The notes under the pieces: model-generated | The model's input: only the letters and a program-made list of their open reading frames with translations | The model's database searches: none | What the model was told of the DNA's origin: nothing | Shown here: positions 1 to 5,527 of the stretch, piece by piece | How positions within the stretch are numbered: the stretch's first letter is position 1 | Layout: the number at the start of each line of letters is the position of its first letter | Source: an uncultured Bacteroidales bacterium | Lineage (GTDB): Bacteria > Bacteroidota > Bacteroidia > Bacteroidales > Paludibacteraceae | NCBI GenBank assembly: GCA_903912795.1 | Contig: CAIWIS010000021.1 | Location: 1 to 7,929 of the forward strand | Length of the DNA: 7,929 nt | Direction: 5' to 3' | Position numbers and translations under genes: made by a program

Positions 1-303
1 GTTTTCTTTCATATAATAGGCGCCTGCAACAGTACTAATTTTTCGCCAATAAGCCGAATCAATTTCAATACGGATTGGATTCTCGTAATGACAAAGTCCA
101 GCTTGATCGTTCTTCAATTTCGAGAATTCAATGATTAGCCCCGATGATTGAAGTTGATAATTTTTACCTCTTTTTGCAGCTTCTTGCTCAAATCGGTGTA
201 CAAATTCCGAAAAAGTGGGGTCGACATTATACTCATGAGGGTCGCCACACGAAAATAGAAATAATGTTGATAATGAGAATATTATAATGTATTTGAATTT
301 CAT
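1..303 (-). CDS. Lipoprotein, N-terminal 101 residues only (gene continues past the left edge); possible metallopeptidase
   Basis: Reading the minus strand from the ATG at 303-301 gives 101 codons open to the window edge. An in-frame TAA (306-304) directly precedes the ATG, so the start is fixed. The first 19 residues form a lipoprotein signal peptide: Lys at 2 and 4, a hydrophobic core, then the lipobox Leu16-Phe17-Ser18-Cys19. The mature protein should be lipidated on Cys19 and held in the cell envelope. After the signal comes a FxxRFEQEAxxRG-like helix, then a segment containing 'GLCHY' and 'IRIEID'. From memory this resembles small Bacteroidota lipoproteins annotated as putative zinc metallopeptidases, whose HExxH motif follows this region. 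Here that part would lie outside the window, so the enzymatic call is only an inference. The gene is divergent from tpx. It was identified by direct translation, because a frame cut by the window edge is easily missed. Confidence 0.75.
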   Translation of the reverse strand, partial: MKFKYIIIFSLSTLFLFSCGDPHEYNVDPTFSEFVHRFEQEAAKRGKNYQLQSSGLIIEFSKLKNDQAGLCHYENPIRIEIDSAYWRKISTVAGAYYMKEN

Positions 304-332
304 TTATGCAATTGTTCCAAAAAATTGTATTA

Positions 333-340
333 CAAAAGTA
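333..340 (-). promoter_or_regulatory. -7 promoter element for the lipoprotein gene
   Basis: The minus strand reads TACTTTTG, an exact match to the Bacteroidota -7 consensus TAnnTTTG. It predicts transcription starting near 327 and a leader of about 24 bases before the ATG at 303. No good -33 TTG is visible at the usual 19-21 base spacing, so the assignment rests on the -7 element and its position. Confidence 0.45.
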
Positions 341-364
341 AACAAAAATGCCCGAATTTCGTTA

Positions 365-396
365 TTGAGATTAAAGAATATAATTTTTTAAATTTT
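365..396 (+). promoter_or_regulatory. Candidate tpx promoter (weak)
   Basis: A TTG at 365-367 is followed after 21 bases by TAAATTTT (389-396), one base off the TAnnTTTG -7 consensus. This would start transcription around 402 and leave a leader of about 34 bases before tpx. The surroundings are so AT-rich that a chance match is likely. It is simply the best candidate in the 132-base divergent gap. Confidence 0.3.
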
Positions 397-435
397 CGAA
401 TTAAAACAACAACTAATTAAATTATAAAAAGTAAC

Positions 436-924
436 ATGGCAACAGTAACATTTAAAGGAAATCCGGTAGCAATTAACGGAAGTTTACCAGTAGTAGGAGC
501 AAAGGCACCCGATTTTAAACTTGTAGGAGCAGGATTGAACGAAATCAGCTTGGCTGATTACAAAGGTAAAAAAGTGGTTTTGAATATTTTTCCAAGTATC
601 GATACAGGCGTTTGTGCTGCATCAGTTCGCAATTTTAATAAATGGGCAGCAGCACAGGATAATGTGGTTGTAGTATGTGTATCAAAAGATTTACCATTTG
701 CTGCAAGTCGTTTTTGTGGTGCCGAAGGTCTCGAAAATGTAATTACAGCTTCAGATTTCCGTTATCAAAGTTTTGCAACTGATTATGGCGTACTGATGAC
801 CGATGGCCCATTGGCAGGTTTAATGGCTCGCTCGGTAGTAGCTATTGACGAAAACGGAATTGTAACATACAATCAATTGGTTCCTGAAATAGTAGAAGAA
901 CCTGTTTACGACGTTAAATTATAA
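436..924 (+). CDS. tpx: Thiol peroxidase (atypical 2-Cys peroxiredoxin, Tpx family)
   Basis: This 162-residue protein matches the Tpx family closely in length (E. coli Tpx is 168) and motifs. Tpx reduces hydrogen peroxide and organic hydroperoxides in the cytoplasm using electrons from thioredoxin. The N-terminus has the family's 'TFKGNPV' beta-hairpin start. The thioredoxin-fold core contains 'PSIDTGVC', with Thr57 and the peroxidatic Cys60. Cys94, in 'RFCGAEG', is at the position of the resolving cysteine, and Arg132 ('GLMARSV') fits the conserved active-site arginine. Cys81 is an additional cysteine. The C-terminus ends soon after 'PEIVEEPVYD', a few residues shorter than enterobacterial Tpx. 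There is no signal peptide. The ATG is preceded by an A-rich stretch without a Shine-Dalgarno sequence, as is usual in Bacteroidota. The gene appears monocistronic: the lipoprotein gene upstream is divergent, and a hairpin followed by its own promoter element separates it from uvrA. Confidence 0.95.
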   Translation: MATVTFKGNPVAINGSLPVVGAKAPDFKLVGAGLNEISLADYKGKKVVLNIFPSIDTGVCAASVRNFNKWAAAQDNVVVVCVSKDLPFAASRFCGAEGLENVITASDFRYQSFATDYGVLMTDGPLAGLMARSVVAIDENGIVTYNQLVPEIVEEPVYDVKL

Positions 925-936
925 AAATACTTTCCC

Positions 937-970
937 AGTGCATTTCGTTTTGATAACGCGATGCATTTTA
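937..970 (+). terminator. Probable tpx terminator hairpin
   Basis: Starting 13 bases after the tpx stop, TGCATT (939-944) and CGTT (946-949) pair with AACG (955-958) and GATGCA (960-965) around the loop TTGAT. There is one internal mismatch (945/959) and a T-G pair at 944/960. The right arm runs into a short TTTT (966-969). The T-tract is short, so termination strength is uncertain, but position and shape fit a tpx terminator. Confidence 0.5.
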
Positions 971-978
971 CGTGTGAA

Positions 979-1017
979 AATATCCTCCTCTTACTCCATG
1001 AGTAGCGGGAGGATATT
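979..1017. other. Long interrupted inverted repeat upstream of uvrA
   Basis: AATATCCTCC (979-988) pairs perfectly with GGAGGATATT (1008-1017). Inside, TACTC (992-996) pairs with GAGTA (1000-1004) around a three-base CAT loop. The two helices are separated by a 3x3 internal loop (989-991 and 1005-1007). No T-tract follows on the plus strand, so it is not a standard plus-strand terminator. It lies where the -33 part of a promoter using the 1031-1038 box would be expected. It could be an operator, a second transcription barrier after tpx, or a structured element. The function is not known. Confidence 0.6.
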
Positions 1018-1030
1018 GTATATTAATTTG

Positions 1031-1038
1031 TATCTTTG
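1031..1038 (+). promoter_or_regulatory. -7 promoter element for uvrA
   Basis: TATCTTTG matches TAnnTTTG exactly and is followed by CA, a common continuation in Bacteroidota promoters. Transcription would start around 1044, giving a leader of about 35 bases before the uvrA GTG. The expected -33 TTG is not at 19-21 bases, since that interval falls on the right arm of the 979-1017 hairpin. A TTG at 1016-1018 is only 12 bases upstream. Confidence 0.5.
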
Positions 1039-1079
1039 CAGGTTGTTTTTTATGATCATTCATTTTAATAAAATTACGT

Positions 1080-3926
1080 GTGGCTTCACAAAATAAATTT
1101 ACTGCTGAGGATAATGAGCAGGTTGAAATAATAGGTGCAAGAGTTCATAACCTAAAAAATATTGATGTTAGTATTCCCCGCAATGCACTTACCGTTATTA
1201 CCGGATTGAGCGGTAGTGGAAAGTCATCGTTGGCATTTGATACCATATTTGCCGAAGGTCAACGCCGGTATATCGAAACATTTTCGGCTTATGCCCGAAG
1301 TTTTTTGGGCACTATGGAGCGACCAGATGTTGATAAAATTACAGGGTTGAGTCCTGTAATTTCAATCGAACAAAAAACTACCAATAAAAATCCGCGTTCC
1401 ACTGTAGGGACAACCACTGAAATCTACGATTTTTTGCGTTTACTGTACGCAAGAGCAGGTGAAGCATACTCTTACGTAACTGGTGAAAAAATGGTTAAAT
1501 ATTCCGAAGATCAGATTGTAGATTTGATATTGAAGGATTACGAAGGAAAAAAAACATTTTTAATGGCACCCGTTGTTCGTGGACGTAAAGGGCATTACAA
1601 AGAATTATTTGAACAAATACGCAAAAAAGGCTACTTAAATGTTCGTATTGATGGCGAAGTGCGCGAAATAACACATGGCTTAAAGGTTGATAGGTATAAA
1701 ATACATGATATTGAGGTAGTTGTAGATAAATTGCAAGTTAGTGGAAAAGACCGACAACGCTTAAAACAATCGATGCAAAAAGCCATGCAGCAAGGTAATG
1801 GCATAGTTATGTTACTTGAGAAAGACAGCGATGAAGCCCGCTATTTTAGTAAGATGCTGATGTGTCCTACTTCGGGAATATCGTATAATGAACCCGCTCC
1901 ACATAATTTCTCATTTAATTCGCCACATGGTGCTTGTCATAAATGCAAAGGGTTGGGATTTGTAAATCAGATTGATATGGATAAAATCATACCTGATAAA
2001 AACCTAAGTATTTATAATGGAGCCATTTCGCCACTTGGTAAACACAAAAGCACTACTATTTTTTGGCAAATTGAAGCTATTCTTGAAAAGTACGATTGTA
2101 ACTTGAAAACGCCTGTAAAAGATATTCCCGAGGAGGCTATTGATGATATAATGAACGGAACTGAAGAACGTTTGCATATTAAAAATCAGGCTATTGGGAC
2201 AAATTATTTTTTAAGTTACGATGGTATTTTAAAATATATCGAAATTCAAGCCGATAATTCTGCTTCGGCAACCGAACAAAAGTGGGCAAATCAATTTTCG
2301 AAAGAAATAAAATGCCCGGAGTGTAATGGAGCGAAGCTTAAAAAAGAATCCTTGCACTTTAAAATACATGATAAAAATATAGCTGAACTATCGGCCATGG
2401 ATATTGGTGAGTTAGCTATATGGTTGAGTAATGTAACGCCTCATTTATCCGAAAAGCAAAAAACTATTGCTACCGAAATTCTCAAGGAAATTCGAAGTAG
2501 ATTACAATTTTTGTTGGATGTTGGTTTAAATTACCTTTCGCTTAGCCGAAGTTCGCAGTCGCTTTCGGGTGGTGAGAGTCAGCGCATCCGTTTGGCTACA
2601 CAAATTGGTTCTCAGTTAGTTAATGTGCTCTATATTTTGGATGAACCCAGTATCGGGTTGCATCAACGCGATAACGAACGTTTGATAAAATCGCTTAAAC
2701 AATTGCGCGATACAGGTAACTCGGTAATTGTTGTTGAGCACGATAAAGACATGATGTTAGCTGCCGACTATGTGATTGACTTAGGTCCTTTGGCCGGCAG
2801 GCATGGCGGCGAAGTTGTTTTTGCTGGTACGCCAGCCGAAATGCTCAAAGCTAACACATTGACTTCCGCCTATTTAAATAATACGAAACGTATTGAATTG
2901 CCTGAAAAAATACGCGAAGGAAATGGTCATTTTCTGCATTTGAAAGGTGCTAAAGGTAATAATTTAAAAAATGTAAACGTATCTTTCCCATTGGGTAAAA
3001 TGATTTGTGTTACTGGGGTTTCGGGAAGCGGAAAATCAACCTTGATAAACGAAACGCTTCAGCCCATTTTAAGTCAGAAATTTTACCGCTCCTTACAAGA
3101 CCCACTCGAGTATAAAAGTATTGAAGGTTTGGAGCATATCGATAAAGTAGTGGAGGTAGATCAATCGCCAATTGGGCGTACTCCACGCTCAAATCCTGCA
3201 ACTTACACAGGTGTTTTTTCGGATATTCGTAATGTGTTTGTAAGTTTACCCGAAGCAAAAATCAGAGGTTATAAACCTGGTCGGTTCTCGTTTAATACTG
3301 CTGGTGGCCGATGCGAAACATGTGGTGGTAATGGTTATAAAACCATTGAAATGAACTTCTTACCGGATGTATATGTGCCTTGCGAAACTTGCGATGGTAA
3401 ACGTTATAATAAAGAAACGCTTGAAGTGCGATTTAAAGGTAAGTCCATTGCCGATGTGCTAAATATGACTATTAATCAAGCTGTTGAGTTTTTTGAAAAT
3501 CAGCCATCTATACTTAATAAGATTAAAACCTTGCAAGATGTGGGACTGGGTTATATTAAATTAGGCCAGTCGAGCACCACACTTTCGGGTGGCGAAAGTC
3601 AACGCGTAAAATTGGCAACTGAGCTATCCAAACGCGATACAGGAATGACTCTTTACATACTTGATGAACCTACTACGGGTTTGCATTTTGAAGATATTCG
3701 GGTGCTGCTCGGAGTGCTTAACCGCTTGGTAAACAAAGGTAATACAGTTATAATCATCGAACACAATATGGATGTAATTAAAGTAGCCGATTATATAATC
3801 GATATTGGTCCTGAGGGTGGGGTAGCAGGTGGAAAAGTAATTTGCAGTGGCACACCGCAAGAGGTTGCTACACACAAAACGAGTGAAACCGGACGATTCT
3901 TGAAGTTGGAACTTTCTGATAATTAA
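1080..3926 (+). CDS. uvrA: UvrABC excision nuclease subunit A (GTG start)
   Basis: This 948-residue protein is the damage-sensing ATPase of nucleotide excision repair. UvrA dimers bind distorted DNA and load UvrB. Both ABC ATPase halves are complete. The first has Walker A 'GLSGSGKSS' (42-50), signature 'LSGGES' (495-500) and Walker B ending 'LDEPSIGLH' (520-528). The second has Walker A 'GVSGSGKST' (646-654), 'LSGGES' (835-840) and 'LDEPTTGLH' (861-869). The UvrB- and DNA-binding insertions lie within the first half. A C-terminal zinc module has Cys745, 748, 768 and 771. The first zinc module has Cys262, 286 and 289, but Ser265 where many bacteria have the second Cys. Length is normal (E. 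coli 940). GTG 1080 is the only standard start between the in-frame stop at 1053-1055 and Walker A, since the first internal Met is residue 79. No uvrB or uvrC is adjacent. Confidence 0.97.
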   Translation: MASQNKFTAEDNEQVEIIGARVHNLKNIDVSIPRNALTVITGLSGSGKSSLAFDTIFAEGQRRYIETFSAYARSFLGTMERPDVDKITGLSPVISIEQKTTNKNPRSTVGTTTEIYDFLRLLYARAGEAYSYVTGEKMVKYSEDQIVDLILKDYEGKKTFLMAPVVRGRKGHYKELFEQIRKKGYLNVRIDGEVREITHGLKVDRYKIHDIEVVVDKLQVSGKDRQRLKQSMQKAMQQGNGIVMLLEKDSDEARYFSKMLMCPTSGISYNEPAPHNFSFNSPHGACHKCKGLGFVNQIDMDKIIPDKNLSIYNGAISPLGKHKSTTIFWQIEAILEKYDCNLKTPVKDIPEEAIDDIMNGTEERLHIKNQAIGTNYFLSYDGILKYIEIQADNSASATEQKWANQFSKEIKCPECNGAKLKKESLHFKIHDKNIAELSAMDIGELAIWLSNVTPHLSEKQKTIATEILKEIRSRLQFLLDVGLNYLSLSRSSQSLSGGESQRIRLATQIGSQLVNVLYILDEPSIGLHQRDNERLIKSLKQLRDTGNSVIVVEHDKDMMLAADYVIDLGPLAGRHGGEVVFAGTPAEMLKANTLTSAYLNNTKRIELPEKIREGNGHFLHLKGAKGNNLKNVNVSFPLGKMICVTGVSGSGKSTLINETLQPILSQKFYRSLQDPLEYKSIEGLEHIDKVVEVDQSPIGRTPRSNPATYTGVFSDIRNVFVSLPEAKIRGYKPGRFSFNTAGGRCETCGGNGYKTIEMNFLPDVYVPCETCDGKRYNKETLEVRFKGKSIADVLNMTINQAVEFFENQPSILNKIKTLQDVGLGYIKLGQSSTTLSGGESQRVKLATELSKRDTGMTLYILDEPTTGLHFEDIRVLLGVLNRLVNKGNTVIIIEHNMDVIKVADYIIDIGPEGGVAGGKVICSGTPQEVATHKTSETGRFLKLELSDN

Positions 3927-3953
3927 GAATTAAGAATTAAAAATTAAGAATTA
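3921..3953. repeat. AATTAAG 7-bp tandem repeat at the uvrA 3' end
   Basis: Four copies of AATTAAG (the third has AATTAAA) plus a partial AATTA run from the last uvrA codon through its stop into the 30-base gap before the convergent helicase gene. The repeat supplies the TAA stop itself. It does not fold into a strong hairpin, so neither convergent gene has an obvious intrinsic terminator here. It is short AT-rich simple sequence and may have arisen by slippage. Confidence 0.7.
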
Positions 3954-3956
3954 TTC

Positions 3957-5282
3957 TCAATCTGCTAATTCAATTTTGGTTTTCATGTTTTTGATTTTTT
4001 CGTTTTGTACCAATGCAAGTGCTTTATTAACAGCATTTATTTTTATGGCAACAAACGAATAAAATTCTTTCACTTCGACCATACCAAGTTCTTCTTTAGC
4101 TAATTGACCTTTCTTAAACATAAAACCTACAACATCCATTTTGCTAAGTTTGTCCTTTTTGCCTTTACCAATATACAAAGTTGCCCATTCGGGTTTTGGT
4201 GGTGCTGAGGCAATAGGAGGTAGGAGAAATGTTTCAGGAATGGGTGTGATAAATGTTGGTAATTTTTCGGTTTCGCCTAACAAAACATAGGCTGAACCCT
4301 CGTTTTCCATACGTGCAGTACGTCCATTTCGATGTATGTATTCATCAATACGCACTGGGATATCAAAATGAATAATGTTTTTAATTTCAGGAATATCCAA
4401 TCCACGTGAAGCTAAATCGGTGGATATAAATGCTGTACAACTTCCATTTCGGAATTTCGAAAGCGCACGTTCTCTGTCGGGTTGCTCCAGTTTGCCATGA
4501 AAGTACTCATTGGCCAACTTGCGAGTTGTGAGGTACGAACTTAACTTCTCTACAGTTTCGCGCTGATTACAAAACACCAAGGTTGAATCGTTTCCTAATC
4601 GACACAACAGTTGGAATGCTAAATCCATTTTATCATTCGATTTCCCTTTCACAGTAAATGTTTTAAGCCCTTTCAGTTTATTGTTTTTTTCGGTAAAATC
4701 TAATTTTATAGGGTTTTTAATGCCTGTAAATGCAGGAATTGCCACTGCATCGGTTGCCGAAGTGAGTATGCGCTTATTTACAGCCGCCAAACGTGGAATA
4801 ATATTTTCCATTTGTACCGAAAATCCCATTTCGAGCGATTTATCAAACTCATCAAGCACAAGAGTTTTAATAGCGTCTATTTCGAAATTTTCACGTTCAA
4901 TATGGTCTTGTAGCCGACCAGGAGTCCCAATTAATAATGCTGGTGGAACAGTTAAATCGCGTTTTTCTTTGTTGGATGGCCTACCTCCAAAGCAAGTATT
5001 TACTTTAAATCCTGTTCCCATGCTGCGCCAAACTTGTTCAATTTGCTGTGCTAATTCGCGCGAAGGTGCAAGTATTAGAGCTTGAACCTTTTGAATTTCA
5101 GGGTCTAAACTCATTAAAACAGGAAGTAAGAAAGCTAAAGTCTTGCCTGAACCGGTGGGCGATAATAGTATTAAATCCTGATTTTTATCGTTTGCTTCGA
5201 GCGTTGCTAGCTGCATTGCATTTAGCAATTCGATATCCATGTTTTTCAGCGTGTTAGCTGTGAGTTGAGCGTTTTTCTGCAT
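3957..5282 (-). CDS. DEAD-box RNA helicase with C-terminal DbpA-type RNA-binding domain (DEFD variant)
   Basis: This 441-residue ATP-dependent RNA helicase has the two RecA-like domains and ordered motifs of the family. These are a Q-motif glutamine (Gln24, 23 residues before the P-loop Lys47), motif I 'SPTGSGKT' (41-48), Ia 'PSRELA' (73-78), 'GG' (99-100), 'TPGR' (120-123), II 'DEFD' (144-147, in place of DEAD), III 'SAT' (175-177), IV 'LVFCN' (235-239), V 'STDLASRGLD' (287-296) and VI 'HRNGRTAR' (317-324). A linker rich in Pro and Ala (about 355-365) leads to residues 367-440, which look like the DbpA RNA-binding domain ('ATLYIGKGKKDK...DVVGF...FSFVAI'). In DbpA that domain targets 23S rRNA, so a role in ribosome assembly is plausible but unproven. 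The start is supported by the Q-motif helix immediately downstream. The gene converges with uvrA and diverges from the aminotransferase gene. Confidence 0.92.
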   Translation of the reverse strand: MQKNAQLTANTLKNMDIELLNAMQLATLEANDKNQDLILLSPTGSGKTLAFLLPVLMSLDPEIQKVQALILAPSRELAQQIEQVWRSMGTGFKVNTCFGGRPSNKEKRDLTVPPALLIGTPGRLQDHIERENFEIDAIKTLVLDEFDKSLEMGFSVQMENIIPRLAAVNKRILTSATDAVAIPAFTGIKNPIKLDFTEKNNKLKGLKTFTVKGKSNDKMDLAFQLLCRLGNDSTLVFCNQRETVEKLSSYLTTRKLANEYFHGKLEQPDRERALSKFRNGSCTAFISTDLASRGLDIPEIKNIIHFDIPVRIDEYIHRNGRTARMENEGSAYVLLGETEKLPTFITPIPETFLLPPIASAPPKPEWATLYIGKGKKDKLSKMDVVGFMFKKGQLAKEELGMVEVKEFYSFVAIKINAVNKALALVQNEKIKNMKTKIELAD

Positions 5283-5286
5283 GCTA

Positions 5287-5319
5287 CAAAGGTAGTTTAA
5301 TTTTAGTAAATTCTATCAA
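5287..5319 (-). promoter_or_regulatory. Helicase promoter very close to the start codon
   Basis: The minus strand reads TACCTTTG (5294-5287), an exact TAnnTTTG -7 element, only four bases before the ATG at 5282. A TTG at 5319-5317 lies 22 bases upstream, slightly longer than the usual 19-21 base spacing. Transcription would start at or next to the ATG, implying a leaderless or nearly leaderless mRNA. The alternative is initiation at Met15 (5240-5238), but that removes residues that align with the Q-motif helix of the family. Confidence 0.5.
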
Positions 5320-5433
5320 TTTATGGCCTATTTATGTAAATATGAACTGGAGTCGATGAATGATTAATAGCATTTTAGCTGTAAAATATACAAACTATAA
5401 GCCTTAATGCTTTATAATTTGGTTAATTTTCAT

Positions 5434-5466
5434 TACTTTTGCACTCCAGATTGTAAGCTAAATTTG
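5434..5466 (+). promoter_or_regulatory. Two overlapping candidate promoters for the aminotransferase gene
   Basis: Two exact TAnnTTTG matches occur: TACTTTTG at 5434-5441 and TAAATTTG at 5459-5466. The TTTG that ends the first (5438-5441) could also act as the -33 element of the second, 17 bases upstream, which is a little short. Using the first gives a leader of about 80 bases that contains both downstream dyads. Using the second gives about 55 bases, starting near 5473. The sequence alone does not say which is used. Confidence 0.45.
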
Positions 5467-5474
5467 TCAAACAC

Positions 5475-5516
5475 TTATAGACTATAAATTTCTACTTTTT
5501 TTTTCAAATTGAAAAA
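5475..5516. other. Two small dyad-symmetric elements in the aminotransferase leader
   Basis: TTATAG-A-CTATAA (5475-5487) is a perfect odd-centred palindrome, and TTTTTCAA-A-TTGAAAAA (5500-5516) is a second one preceded by four further T residues. They are 12 bases apart and end 11 bases before the start codon. They could be binding sites for a dimeric regulator or weak leader hairpins. In AT-rich DNA they may also be chance. Confidence 0.35.
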
Positions 5517-5527
5517 TACACCATAAA

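Larger units (their letters stand above)
5283..5527. other. Divergent intergenic region, 245 bases, no gene seen
   Basis: This AT-rich spacer lies between the helicase (minus) and aminotransferase (plus) genes. It holds the helicase promoter at its left end, two candidate aminotransferase -7 elements (5434-5441 and 5459-5466), and two small dyads (5475-5487 and 5500-5516). I see no convincing small coding frame, tRNA or riboswitch-like structure in it. Confidence 0.6.

Noticed and set aside
1000..1080. SOS (LexA) box upstream of uvrA, as in E. coli
   Set aside because: No CTG-N10-CAG or similar motif is present, and the dyad seen at 979-1017 is unlike known LexA sites.
3010..3875. Two open frames of 82 and 83 codons on the minus strand inside uvrA
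   Set aside because: Both are antisense to conserved UvrA sequence (second Walker A region and C-terminal ATPase half) and show no recognisable domain or start signal.
3921..3953. CRISPR-like or mobile-element terminal repeat
   Set aside because: The unit is 7 bp with no spacers and there is no transposase or target-site duplication nearby. It is a simple tandem repeat.
4681..5085. Open frame of 134 codons on the plus strand inside the helicase gene
   Set aside because: It lies entirely antisense to conserved helicase motifs, has no family resemblance and no promoter element of its own. It is a shadow of the real gene.
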